A DNA stretch of 64,000 nt from Tenebrio molitor (taxonomy: Eukaryota > Arthropoda > Insecta > Coleoptera > Tenebrionidae), in NCBI RefSeq assembly GCF_963966145.1, contig NC_091050.1:2480001-2544000 (forward strand), given 5' to 3'. Position numbers and translations under genes: made by a program. Numbering within the stretch: position 1 is the first letter of the stretch; every line of letters begins with the position of its first letter. The notes under the pieces were generated by a model, which saw only the letters and a program-made list of their open reading frames with translations, was not told the origin of the DNA and did not search any database. Shown here piece by piece: positions 35,201 through 45,356 of this stretch.

Positions 35201-36619
35201 GTTCTCGTCAAGAACAACAAAATTATTAATTATTATGTACCATTTTATTAACGAGCTGTCTATTTTCTAATTATGTGAGCCAATGACAGTGACCGTGAAA
35301 TAGTAGTTTTTGTAAAACAGCGCAAAACATTGTGTTTTTAGAACAAAGTTTTTTCGCTCTGCGGCCGAGGTAGAGATACGTAAGAGGATTAAATTTTTAG
35401 TTAGTTTTGTCCGACTCTGCAAGGCAGGTGTTTACGTGTTGATTCTGTGATTTGAGCTAAAATTTTGTGAAAATGGTGCGTATATTTTCGAATGGTGAAT
35501 ACATAAACGCTGTTCAAAATTCAAAAAACCATTGTGGTGCAAATGACTTATCTGTCACTGTGACAAGTAATAGAAGAAATGTCATGAAAAATGTGTGTGG
35601 TTTTTTTATTTTTGAACAGCGTTTAGATATTGTGTTGGCGTATGGTGAAGCGTGCGGAAGTTCTCCTCGAGCCCAGAGAATTTTCCTGCTGCTTCTTCTT
35701 ATGGGGGTGAGTATTTGAAGGACTTGGTATATTCGATCCCAATTGATACAATTGAAGTTTTAAGAGAACGGGTAGAAAATTCACAATAAAGAGTAATGCT
35801 CGACGCCTTCATTATAGTATTGACGATAACGGCGGTCACTTTGAACGCTTATTAAAATTATTTTCATTTAATATCTACCATATGATTCTCTTTTTTCTCT
35901 TCCACCCTTACCATTATAGGTCACAGTACCGGACAGAGCAGTTAGGCGCTATGTATAAGTTAGCAAAAAACAAGTGAAAAATTTCTTGCATTTGTTTTTC
36001 TTCTTCGCTTATCGGCATCGGCGAAGCAAATAATCCTCATAGGAGGATAACGAAATTTGTGCAAAATCTTTCAATAATTGGATAACTTCAAGGTTTAGGA
36101 AAAAATATTTTAAAATAAGTATATTGTTGCAATTACAAGGTGAAATTAATGTACTTATTTCTAAGACACGTTGTATAAATGTTTCGGAAAGATGGTGGAG
36201 GCGCCAGGATATTTTCTAACAAATGACGATATCTTTGATATTGATTGGAGTTTGATTGGTCTAATTGTGACGAATCAGAGAATGAATGAATGAAGTCAAA
36301 GCCGTGTAACATCCGCTAATTTGAACGGATCTGTGAGTCATCGAGATAATTAATAATAAAACTGTGGTTAGTATACATCTGTTGTCGCGTAAGCTTGAGT
36401 AAGAATGGTGGGTGTCCAACGGAAGCTTAGAATAAATATTTTTATCGATTTATATGTCAATCACTTTTCACAAAGAAGTACGTCTTTGAAAGTTGCCATC
36501 ACACCTATTGTTGTGATTGATCCAACTTGTGACAAATTAAATAAATCTTGAAGGGGTCGATCGGAGCGTTTGATTTTTTGCACAGAACAAACCTCACCTG
36601 TGTCCAAACAGATTCCCAT
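23241..36619 (-). CDS. Adenylate kinase isoenzyme 5-like, two kinase domains
   Basis: Nine minus-strand exons: 36598-36619, 32318-32494, 30550-30660, 29649-29791, 26721-26903, 25108-25257, 24422-24874, 23744-23932, 23241-23645. All phases close, giving 610 aa. The 22-nt first exon encodes MGICLDT, a likely N-myristoylation/palmitoylation signal, and its one-base overhang fits the next exon exactly. Domain 1 (about 55-260) has an intact P-loop GGPGSGK and GFPR, but LLQ replaces LLR and the LID RxDD is degenerate, so it may bind without catalysing. Domain 2 (about 290-530) has GGPGSNK, LLR, DGFPRDM and GRLDD...FRRR, mostly competent. A tail of Asn/Gly/Ala repeats (NGYANGVANGHANG) follows. Known AK5 proteins interconvert AMP, ADP and ATP, mainly in neurons. 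The introns are large and full of transposons. Confidence 0.9.
24374..24393 (+). repeat. Poly(T) run at an intron end
   Basis: About twenty T in a row just before an AK5-like exon (on the minus strand just after its donor). Likely a slippery homopolymer or the tail of a small retro-insertion. Confidence 0.6.
25258..26720 (-). other. AK5-like intron
   Basis: About 1.46 kb without coding signal. It contains the short inverted-repeat element at 26249-26388 and otherwise plain AT-rich sequence. Confidence 0.6.
26249..26388. mobile_element. Short MITE, 140 bp
   Basis: Ends TATTGAGTGATTCAAAATGA and its near complement TTTTTTGAATCACCTAATA. The interior matches the first half of the longer element at 27223-27510, including the phrase GTATGGCAACTGTGTACGAA, so both are one family. 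Confidence 0.7.
27223..27510. mobile_element. Palindromic MITE, about 288 bp
   Basis: Ends TATTGTGTGATTCAAAATT and AATCACCCAATA. The two halves are long imperfect inverted copies (GTATGGTAACTATGTACGAA against TTCGTATATACATAGTTGCC), so single strands could fold back almost fully. It is related to the 140-bp element at 26249-26388. Confidence 0.75.
27888..28483. mobile_element. Inverted-repeat element, outer of a nested pair
   Basis: Terminal arms ATTCAAAAATCAAAAAACCA at 27888 and the complement ending at 28483, 23 of 24 positions matching. Total about 596 bp, with another element inserted at 27954-28208. Confidence 0.7.
27954..28208. mobile_element. Inverted-repeat element, inner of a nested pair
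   Basis: Arms TACTGTCGCGAGCAAAAAAA and the complement TTTTTTGCTCGCGACAGTA, enclosing about 215 bp. It lies inside the element at 27888-28483. Confidence 0.7.
29792..30549 (-). other. AK5-like intron
   Basis: AT-rich, 758 bp. A 111-codon minus-strand frame (30148-30483) runs through it but matches no family I know and has no splice context that fits the kinase, so it is treated as chance. Confidence 0.5.
30900..31570 (-). mobile_element. 5'-truncated non-LTR retrotransposon, 3' end of ORF2
   Basis: The minus strand encodes the C-terminal part of an R1-like reverse transcriptase protein: a Lys/Glu/Arg-rich region (NGYAREEVERLRAKGRW near 31330, with a frame change downstream), then PEYLGRESARERKIM, FRCGNEERENRYWMEG, and a CCHC-like zinc knuckle RCRKCYEERETIEHMWNGC. 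The plus strand accordingly is CT-rich. No upstream RT domain is present. It sits in an AK5-like intron in the same orientation as the host gene. Confidence 0.75.
31571..32317 (-). other. Intron remainder after the retroelement
   Basis: About 750 bp of AT-rich sequence with poly(T) runs, with no exon or clear repeat. Confidence 0.5.
34958..35089. mobile_element. MITE of 132 bp with 28-bp inverted ends
   Basis: CAGGGTATTTTACGAGTGAT at the left pairs with ATCACGCGTGAAATACCCTG at the right. A second internal pair (GATATTGAAATT/ATTTTAATATC) lies close to the left arm. No coding capacity. Confidence 0.8.
35164..35910 (+). repeat. Dispersed repeat, copy 1
   Basis: Closely related to 38636-39440. 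Shared blocks include AAATAAGTACATTAATTTTA, TTTTTTCGCTCTGCGGCCGA and a downstream TTTTCATTTAAT...CTCTTCCAC block. Each copy carries a different insertion near the phrase GAATACATA. Confidence 0.75.
35506..35623. mobile_element. 118-bp MITE with TA target duplication
   Basis: Ends AACGCTGTTCAAAA and TTTTGAACAGCGTT, flanked by TA on each side. The related repeat copy at about 38990-39002 reads GAATACATAGATAT without the element, an empty site that confirms insertion into TA, as for Tc1/mariner-type elements. Confidence 0.8.
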
Positions 36620-37080
36620 ATTATATCCTGGAAATAGTTAGATAATTGGGGTTCGGTTCGAAATCGCACGAATATAATGAATGACGCGGTTGCCGCGTAA
36701 ACGTTTCCAATTTATACATGGAGATCGAAAAGTAGCGTTTGATCCACCGTCCGTCTGAGTCCTCAATCGGAAACGAAACGATCAACATCACTACATGATT
36801 CACCGATTCACTTTGCCATCGCCGTCCGAACAACGCAAGACATTAGTCCAGAAGAGCGGCGTCGATGATGCGGTCTCTCGTTCGCACCGGTTCTCCCCTG
36901 AAACTAGTTGATTTCATCGGAAGGCCGTGAAAATGTTCGGCAATTTGAATAATTAATGATAGTTGGCTTCGACGACGGTCGACGTCGTTACCATAGAAAT
37001 GCGACGACGCATTGTTTTGCTTGACCATTAATGTCCATCTGTGCGCATGTTGACCGCTGATAAACCGATATTATAATCGG
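36620..37080 (-). promoter_or_regulatory. Putative promoter and leader of the AK5-like gene
   Basis: A G+C- and CpG-richer island directly upstream of the first coding exon of the AK5-like gene, standing out from AT-rich DNA on both sides. Two short minus-strand frames (36621-36833 and 36843-37028) are probably chance products of the composition. Confidence 0.5.
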
Positions 37081-38355
37081 CTTTTTAAATATCGTTTAGA
37101 CATGTACGCACTGTCCTACGTGATTACACTCAAAAAAAATCCCAAATTATCTTCCCTTATGCAAAGATACACCACTCTAACACGTAAATCAAAATAGTAT
37201 CACATTTATTTTTTTTATTGGCTGGGGTTTATCGTTCCAGAAGGCGCAACATTTTCTAGAACCTTTTCAAATAAGCCGAAAACTCTTTTAATGAAGATCC
37301 TAGGGTCGTAATATTCTGATGTATTTCGATTTCACCCTGTATATTAATTTCTTTTTTGTAATTTCCCCATTTACACACTCTTTGTTAAGGAACGTAGAAA
37401 AACGAAATTTTTGCGATAAGCGAAAACGAAGAAATCCAGATATCCAGGGAGTAATATGTATAATTTTTATAAGGTTAGGTACCTATATACTCTGGACAGA
37501 AATTCAAAATGTAATAGGATCGACCTACATTTCAAGAGAAGTTCCTTATCACTTATCATGTTTATAATTTTTTCGCATTTTTTACAGTAAAGAACTATAT
37601 TACTGTACTCAAAATCGTACAGTAATGGTCACGTTACAGCATAGCAACCATTACTGTACGATTTTGTAAAATCGCAATCATTACCGTAGGATTTTGCAAA
37701 ATCGTAAAAATTAAAAAAAAGCTTACCTTATACCTTAAAAACATATTAAGACAAAAAATTTAAAAAATTACAGGTAATAGAACTTAAGTTCCCCTAAACC
37801 TGTACCAAATCTCAGGGAAATCCGATACATCGTTTTGAAAATTTTTAACCGTTTACATATTTTTTATCAATCCTGTATTACATGATTTAAAAGCTTTTCA
37901 TATTAATTATTTAAATCTCAAACGATCTATTTTAAATAGACTAAAGTAGTATTCGAAGTGACATTTTTTATATTCCTGGTAAAAAATGGATTCAATGTGA
38001 AGTCGTATAATAATTTCAGAAGTGGCAATAATGGATAGTGATGTTTATGATTACCAACGTTTTATTTAATGTTTCGAAATGAAAAATTCAAAACTTGTAT
38101 TTGAGACATCATAAAAACTGTTGCAAGCTTCTATATATTTTGATTTATCGTGCCAGAGTGACAAATAGTGATTACAGAAAAAGAAAATGAGTTACTTTAA
38201 AATAATGTATAAAAGCTTGGATTCATTGCCTAATGCAAACTGGTTCAGAAATTTATTTCTAAATGTCTAGCAAATGATGTTAAATATTTTGAATTTCATT
38301 ATACTATTGTGTAAACTGTCAAGTTTTAAAAATGACTAATAGCATATTATTTAAT
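37081..38355. other. AT-rich intergenic region
   Basis: No gene seen. It holds a perfect hairpin at 37610-37666 and degenerate repeats of the phrase ATTACTGTACGATTTTG around it. Confidence 0.5.
37610..37666. repeat. Perfect 20-bp inverted repeat
   Basis: CAAAATCGTACAGTAATGGT at 37610-37629 and its exact complement at 37647-37666, with a 17-nt loop. A third, imperfect copy of the arm follows at about 37673-37695. Probably a short foldback transposon remnant. Confidence 0.75.
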
Positions 38356-38590
38356 GGGCTCGTGTGTAAATTGGGCTCTTTATGAGCGTTTTAAAAGCCC
38401 ACGAGTGCCATAAAGAGCCCAATTTACACACGAACAAGTTGAATACGACGTTTTTTTTTTGGTTCAACGAGCCCCTTAAAGGCTCCAAATCACTTAAAAC
38501 CTTTAAAATTAGCTTGACGTTTTGTTTTGACAGGTTGTGACATTTATCAAAATACGTTCATACAGGAGAAAATTCTCAAAATCTGTAAAA
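38356..38590 (+). repeat. Dispersed repeat family C, copy 1, with hairpin
   Basis: Includes a near-perfect hairpin (CGTGTGTAAATTGGGCTC and complement, at about 38363 and 38418) and then GAGCCCCTTAAAGGCTCCAA. Related copies lie at 44170-44375 (same orientation) and 63755-63890 (opposite). Confidence 0.75.
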
Positions 38591-39001
38591 ATATGTAAAA
38601 AGTATTTTAAAGACTTGTGTACCCTGTGTACAACGGGTCTCATAAATAAGTACATTAATTTTAACCAGTGACAGATCTCGTCAAGAACAACAAAATTGTT
38701 ATGTACCATTTTTTAGAAATCTAATCATCATTTCAGTATTTTACGAATTAACGAGCTGTCTATTTCCTAGTTATCTGACCCAATGAGAGTGACCGTGATA
38801 TAATAGTTTTTGTAAAATCAGCGCAAAACATCGTGTTTTTAGAATAAAGTTTTTTCGCTCTGCGGCCGAGGTAGAGAGGATTACATTACAATTTAGTTAG
38901 TTTCATCTGACTCCAAAAGGTGTTTACGTGTTTATTTTGTGATTTAAGCCAAAACTTTGTGAAAACGGCTGGTTTATTTTCGAATAGTGAATACATAGAT
39001 A

Positions 39002-39329
39002 TTTGGTGCGATTCCGTTTTAAAATTTACCAATTTTGCTATAACGGTGTTTTTTTTTAATTTAGCGTCAAAGTAGGCGTTGAACTGTCGATTGTGAACGC
39101 ACTATACAGGTTACGGTTCACAGATCAGCAGTTTAAATCTTACGCTTTTACATGAGTGGTGCGATCTCAATCGACTCTCCAACGCCTACTTCGACGCCAA
39201 ATTTAAAAAAACACCTTTTATAACAATGTTGTAGTTGCTATGATATGAAGCTGTCGATTGGATGCATCTATGCAAAATCAATGTTGTTCAATAACAATAT
39301 TGCTAAATATTGAAACAGAATCGCACTAA
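39002..39329. mobile_element. Inverted-repeat element, outer of a nested pair
   Basis: Ends TTTGGTGCGATTCCGTTTT and GAAACAGAATCGCACTAA are inverted copies. About 328 bp including the insertion at 39045-39215. Confidence 0.6.
39045..39215. mobile_element. MITE, 171 bp, family shared with 60764-60946
   Basis: Long inverted arms: GTCAAAGTAGGCGTTGAACT at the left, and CCAACGCCTACTTCGACGCC at the right. Inner sequence GTCGATTGTGAACG is shared with the element at 60764-60946. Confidence 0.75.
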
Positions 39330-39440
39330 TTTTGTCATTGTCTTAGGGATGGGTGATTCATTAGGGGCAGTTTAAAATATTTATTATTAAAATTGTTTTC
39401 ATTTAATCATATGATTCTTTTTTTTCTCTTCCACATGAAA

Positions 39441-41064
39441 AAGAAATCCTCTGGGCATCTTACGACGTAAACTAAAAAATTTTACAAACAGCAAAGGCCA
39501 ACCTTCTTTCTTATTTACTGCATTTTATTTTAAGTATGTAACAGTTTTTGTGACGTCTTCTACGCCAAGGAAAGGAACCGCCTTCGTATATTGAACAGAT
39601 TTTTTACTGCAATAATTAGGCTTGTTCTGTGGTACAGAATTATGTATGTAATTTTTTATTAGCAAGTGCAAAATGAAAGAAGCAAGTTGCACTTTATATT
39701 CCCTCCTTCGCCTTCAAAAAATACAACGTTTCAAAATTTTTCCATGTGCTCTCATTAAATGTAAACTAGATACCTGTTTTCGTTACCCAAATGTCTACTT
39801 TCTAGCGACTAAAAATATAAATCGGTCAAATATTTCATCACATGCTAGAAAATCTCCTCCTTTTAATATTTAATTTAAAGCTGCGTCACCTCTAAATTGC
39901 TAATAACCTCTTTCCTTATTTGTCCATCGAAAATTTTATAAATAATATATGTAATAATAGCTCAAGTACCTAGCTTTCTCACAGGAGGCTAATAATAGGT
40001 TGTCAGTATTAAAAAAATATTCAACTTGATGTAACAATTAGAATTGAGAACAGGTCAACGAAGCTAAATAAACAGGTTGGTCACAATCAATCATCTTTAG
40101 ATGTGGCATATCAAATATGAAGTATCACCTATGCACGTAATTAAATTTTATCAAACGATTAATTTCTTGAACGTATTGATTTTTAATCTGACATTCTAAT
40201 TGAATACCTAATTATATTCCAACAATTTTTTGTGGAAAATTCCTTGCAGTGTCATAACACCAACATAACATAATTTAAAAGTAAATTAAAACATTTAAGA
40301 AATATTGCAAATTGACCAAAATATTTTTTAGATTTGCGTAAGTATGTTATGAGTATATTGCTTTTACTTACTTACTTTTATTTTCTTTATTTTTTCTTCA
40401 CAAAAAATAAAGATTAATGAACTAGCCGATTTTTTTTTAATTTTTTTTTTTTGTGGATAATAATTGTATACTTTAAATACTAAAAATAGACAATACTCGT
40501 ATTACACATTTGTAATAAAGAGTTAGTAAACGAGTATCTTTCCATGTGATTTGAATAAAATTCTCATCATGTGTGTGGATATGCAACAAACTATACACAT
40601 TGTTACAGTGACAGTATTGTTTGAACACATTTTATATTGACACAAATGACTTCGGGGGAGATTCACGAAACTTTGCAAATTTGCAAATCGTTAACGAAAC
40701 GGCAAATACAATGCTTCAACAATGTCGGTTGTCATGGTTTTGAATTTGCAACACCTTATCGAGCCTTACCGAATTTCGTGAATGACCCCCTTCATATTTA
40801 AAATATTCTGCGACTGGTTAGATTTGATTTTTTTTACCGCAGCTGTTAAAATTCTGTCTTTAAAAATTCTCCTTCATTCTGTCAGCAGATGAACGTTCAC
40901 TTCGAACATTTTCTGTAAAAAAATGTTCGCATTTATAATTATTTTTTCCTGTGAAAATCCTTGACTTCTTCCTATCAAGGTGAATTGTAATGTTGTAACA
41001 CAATAAAATTTGATTAATAAAGGACTTTTTTTAAATAAAATTCGCTAATTTATGAATTGCATGC
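39441..41064. other. Intergenic region upstream of frizzled
   Basis: AT-rich, no gene seen. A 66-codon plus-strand frame at 39673-39873 is not recognised. Contains the MITE at 40654-40790. The last part should include frizzled regulatory DNA. Confidence 0.5.
40654..40790. mobile_element. Short MITE, 137 bp
   Basis: Ends GGGGGAGATTCACGAAACTT and GAATTTCGTGAATGACCCCC are inverted copies with three mismatches. No coding capacity. Confidence 0.65.
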
Positions 41065-41294
41065 GATGAACTATAGAACCAGTGTAGCTCAGCATCTAGC
41101 CGAGATATTCTATAGTATATGTGATTTATTTATCCAAGATGGTGGCCGCCATGAAGTAGGGTGTTTGTGATTGTTGTGATGTTATTAAAAACAATTTCCT
41201 TACGAGACTGTATATTTTTAATTTTTGAGTGATGTTTGTATCGCCAGAGTAGTGTTTGTGCAATAACCATCGATCGTCTTGGTCAACAACGAAG
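41065..41294 (+). promoter_or_regulatory. Frizzled leader, also present in the tandem copy
   Basis: The sequence from 41065 (GATGAACTATAGAACCAGTG) to the start codon recurs before the second copy at 44740, except that about 130 bp (41104-41232) are absent there. The missing block lacks GT-AG ends and has GA at both edges, so it is an indel and not a spliced intron. Confidence 0.6.
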
Positions 41295-43140
41295 ATGAAA
41301 TTGTGTCTAATTTTGGCATTTTCGTGCATAGCTAATGGCTTGCAGCACGATCTGCCATCAACAGAAGACACAATATTACCGGCGCACGATAAATGTAAAC
41401 AAATCACAGTGCCTTTTTGTATAGATATCCCATATAAGAAAACGATAATGCCAAACATGTTGGGGCACAGCACCCAAGAAGAAGCCGGTCTCGAAGTTCA
41501 TCAATATTTTCCCCTGATAAAAATAGAGTGCAGTCCAGACCTCCAGCTTTTCTTATGTTCGGTATACTTTCCCGTGTGCACGATCTTGGAAAATCCGCTG
41601 CCCCCGTGCAGATCCTTGTGCCTTTCCGCAAAACGGGGATGCGAGGGCGTCATGTTAAAATTTGGCTTCAAATGGCCAGATAACCTAAATTGCGAACAAT
41701 ACCCCGAAAATTCGGATCTTTGCGTCCAAAATCGCAACATCAAAACGCCATCCACAACAGAACCGCCAGATTACTCAAAGAGCCATAGCGTATTTAAAGG
41801 AGTCAAACTCAAGTACCCCCGAGATTACGGCTTCGTATGCCCCATTCAGTTCATAGTGAAAAACATGGATTACTCCCTCAAAGTGGGAGGCAAGATTGAG
41901 CCCAACTGTGGCGCCCCATGCCACATGATGTTCTTCAATGAAAACAAACAACAATTTTCGCGAGTGTGGATCGGGACATGGGCGATTCTGTGTTGCGCCA
42001 GCTGTCTATTCACCGTTTGCACTTTTCTGATAGACACTGATAGATTCAGGTACCCTGAACGCCCAATCATATTTTTATCGGTGTGTTACTTGATGGTGGC
42101 GCTAGCCTACGTCGTCGGTTTTATTGCCGGCGACTCTATAGCTTGTAAGGAACCGTCGCTACCAGAAAATGGAATAGCAAAAGTGAGCACCATTACTCAG
42201 GGAACCAAATACGAATTGTGCACCATTTTGTTCATGGTGCTGTACTTTTTCAGCATGGCTTCGAGTATTTGGTGGGTTATTTTGACGTTGACGTGGTTTC
42301 TCGCGGCCGGATTGAAATGGGGGCATGAAGCCATAGAGGCCAACTCTCAGTACTTTCATTTAGCCGCGTGGGCCGTACCGGCGATCAAGACCATCACCAT
42401 CTTGGCCATGGGTAAAGTTGACGGTAAGTGCACTTGCAGAAAACAATAGATAATTGAAAACATTTCCTTGGCCGAAAAAAAACATCGTGTTTGTAAATTT
42501 TTCGCCGAAACCAATGTAGTGGTGTTCTCCAGGGTTCCGTCCTTGGACCGCTGTTTTTTACTTATGTATTTATTGATGACACAGTTGTACGCAAATTCCC
42601 GACAAGTCGATTTAATTTGTTTCAGGTGACGTTTTGAGCGGAGTGTGCTACGTCGGGATATGGAACGTGGACGCTTTGCGAAATTTCGTCCTGATACCTC
42701 TTTGCGTCTATCTAGTCTTTGGGTTAGTATTTCTAACTTCCGGTCTGATATCTCTCTTCCGGATTCGTACCGTGATGAAACACGACGGTACAAAAACCGA
42801 CAAATTGGAAAAACTCATGATCCGCATCGGCGTTTTTTCCGTATTGTACACCGTACCCGCAATGATAGTCATTGCTTGTTTGTTTTACGAACAGTTCAAT
42901 TTCGACGATTGGATGATCTCGTGGAGTCACGACATGTGCAACAAACAGAATTATTCGGTGCCATGTCCGCAAGGCATCCGCGAATACACCCATCCCTTGT
43001 TTCCGATTTTTATGATAAAGTATCTCATGTATATGATCGTGGGAATAACGTCCAGCGTTTGGATCTGGTCGGGCAAAACGGTCCACAGCTGGAAAGTGTT
43101 TTTTAACAGGTTGAGAGGTAGACAGGCGGCTTATGTTTGA
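41295..43140 (+). CDS. fz: Frizzled, Wnt receptor
   Basis: Two exons (41295-42423 and 42626-43140, phase 1) encode 547 aa. Residues 1-15 are a signal peptide. The cysteine-rich domain (about 30-150) has all ten cysteines and binds Wnt lipid. A linker rich in Thr/Pro follows, then seven membrane helices, beginning with VWIGTWAILCCASC and including SIWWVILTLTWF. The cytoplasmic KTxxxW motif that recruits Dishevelled is present as KTVHSW, about 20 residues from the C-terminus. The protein ends AAYV, a possible PDZ ligand. It acts in canonical Wnt signalling or planar polarity; the N-terminal and linker features look like the Fz1/Fz2/Fz7 group, but I cannot place it more exactly. The first coding exon and leader have a partial tandem copy 3.5 kb downstream. 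Confidence 0.95.
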
Positions 43141-43798
43141 ATCAGCCTAAAGTTACATTTGCGGTTTATGTATGAGCGCGTGGCAGCCATAAAACGGCCG
43201 AATTTCTGTTCTGCTATTTTATTCAAGAGAGGGACAATGGCAGCAATTCATCTTTCTTACTTCGACTGAAACCACCGACGAATGCTTTTCGTTCATCTAC
43301 CTCTGTACGTAATTGTGTTTCAACAATTTTGTAAAGTGAAATGAAATTTATCGCGTCCAAATCAGTAGTTTGTCAATTATATCTTTATATTTTTTATATT
43401 GTTGCTTAACGATGACTGAAGAGTGATATTTACAAAATCTTGACGTTTCCAGTGCAATATAATCAACAAGCAAAGAAGTAAGAGCTATGAAAAACAAACT
43501 TTCTGAAAACATGCGGCCTAACTTGATAAACTGTCACTTGTAAGTTTGACGTTTACGTAATTTAAAAAAAATGGTTTTCATTCGCGAATACAAATTGTTC
43601 ATGACAGAATCGCATTTTCGAAATGAGAACGAAAAAATAATGTGTGAGTTTACCATCCACATATTTTTCGTCGCTGTTAGATATGACATGTCGATGCTGT
43701 TAGTATGATCAAAGCTACGCCATACGTTTTAGGAAGTTTTGTCTCCCATACCTGCCCTTATCTTTTTTTTTTTTGTTGATCGTATTGTACAAAGTGCC

Positions 43799-43915
43799 TA
43801 AAAGAACATATATGAAGAGTCCTGTGAAATTGTGCGGTCCTATAATTTTACTGTATCGAACCGCTGAAGCCGTCAAATCAGATGTCAAATGTCAAATTAT
43901 TTTATCTTAGCGTGA
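43799..43915 (+). repeat. Single arm of the 21251-type element
   Basis: TAAAAGAACATATATGAAGA and the following TGTCAAATGTCAAATTATT block match the left end of the element at 21251. No matching right arm was found nearby. Confidence 0.6.
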
Positions 43916-44169
43916 GTTCCAAGTCTTAATTGTTACGCCATTCTTACCGACGCCATCGAAATGGGCGAAATTAATATTTATAGAGATAAAAAGGTGTAAT
44001 TGTTGAAGTTACTTTAGAGGTAATTTTCAGATTACAGCGTTGTCTTTTTTATATTTTCAAATTGCGTAACTGTTTGTCTTGTTGCCTTTTCACGTTATGT
44101 ATCTCAGGAAACGAACACAAAAATAATTATTCTAGTGGTTTATTTTATTTGAATTCGGTAATATTTTTA

Positions 44170-44375
44170 ACGGACGTTTTAAACTGGCCCACTCATGACG
44201 TAAAGAGCCCAATTTACCCACGAACGAGTTGAATACGACGGTTTTTTTTTTCGAGGAGCCCCTTAAAGGCTCCAAATTGTTTAAAATCTTTAAAATTAGC
44301 CTGACGTTTCGTTTTGACAAGTTGTGATACTTATCAAAATCCGTTCACACAGGAGAAAATTCTCAAATTCTGACA
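44170..44375 (+). repeat. Dispersed repeat family C, copy 2
   Basis: Shares AAAGAGCCCAATTTAC, GAGTTGAATACGACG, GAGCCCCTTAAAGGCTCCAA and GACGTTTCGTTTTGACA with the copies at 38356 and 63755. It lacks the left hairpin arm. Confidence 0.7.
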
Positions 44376-44739
44376 GTGTCGAACAAAAAAAAGATTTTAT
44401 CTATAATAATGTGTAAAATTACGCGCGATTAATAAAAAAAAATTCTATAAAGGAGGCTGTGTTTGAGATGGGCGAGTAGGTTTATTACATTGGCGTTTGC
44501 TCAAATGACTTTCGAAAACGAGTTCCTGATGCATTTTTTTTTTGTGGGAATTGATTTTTATAAAGTTTTGCATAATACAGTACGATTATTGCGAGAGCGT
44601 TTTAACATACGATCTCAATTTAGGTTCATTGTACGAACTATCACTTTGTTTTTGTTGATTGCGCGGGACTTTACGCACACTGCACGAGTTCGCATTATAA
44701 CGTACATAATTTAGAACAAATCAACACTTTTGATTGATA

Positions 44740-45356
44740 ATGAACTATAGAACCAGTGTAGCTCAGCATCTAGCCGAGTGATGTTTGTATCGCCAGAGTA
44801 GTGTTTGTGCAATAACCATCGATCGTCTTGGTCAACAACGAAGATGAAATTGTGTCTAATTTTGGCATTTTCGTGCATAGCTAATGGCTTGCAGCACGAT
44901 CTGTTATCAACAGAAGACACAATATTACCGGCGCACGATAAATGTAAACAAATCACAGAACCTCTTTGTATAGATATCCCATATAACAAAACGATAATGC
45001 CAAACAAGTTGGGGCATAGCACCCAAGAAGAAGCCGGTCTCGAAGTTCAACAATATTTTCCCCTGATAAATATAGAGTGCAGTCCAGACCTCCAGCTTTT
45101 CTTATGTTCGGTATATTTTCCCGTGTGCACGATCTTGGAAAATCCGCCGCCCCCGTGCAAATCCTTGTGCCTCTCGGCCAAACGGGGATGCGAGGGCGTC
45201 ATGTTAAAATTTGGCTTCAAATGGCCAGATAACCTAAATTGCGAACAATACCCCGAAAATTCGGATCTTTGCGTCCAAAATCGCAACATCAAAACGCCAT
45301 CCCCGACAGAACCGCCATCCACGACAGAACCGCCAGATTTTTCAGAGCCATGGCGT
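44740..45356 (+). repeat. Tandem partial duplication of frizzled leader and exon 1
   Basis: Corresponds to 41065-41795, minus about 130 bp of leader and plus about 20 bp in the linker. Direct orientation, 3.5 kb from the parent. The intron after frizzled exon 1 lies outside the copied part, so a retrocopy cannot be told from a DNA duplication by intron loss; the shared leader favours DNA duplication. Confidence 0.8.

Larger units (their letters stand above)
32495..36597 (-). other. First intron of the AK5-like gene
   Basis: About 4.1 kb. Besides the MITE at 34958-35089 and the dispersed repeat at 35164-35910 with its inserted element, the rest is AT-rich with no coding signal. Confidence 0.55.
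38636..39440 (+). repeat. Dispersed repeat, copy 2
   Basis: Second copy of the repeat at 35164-35910. It lacks the 118-bp MITE found there, but carries its own nested insertions at 39002-39329. Confidence 0.75.
43141..44739. other. Between frizzled and its partial copy
   Basis: Probably the frizzled 3' UTR followed by AT-rich DNA. Contains a fragment (43799-43915) related to the left arm of the element at 21251, and family C repeat copy 2 at 44170-44375. No gene recognised. Confidence 0.5.

Noticed and set aside
35467..35718. 83-codon plus-strand gene
   Set aside because: The frame runs through a MITE inserted in a dispersed repeat, so it has no independent support.
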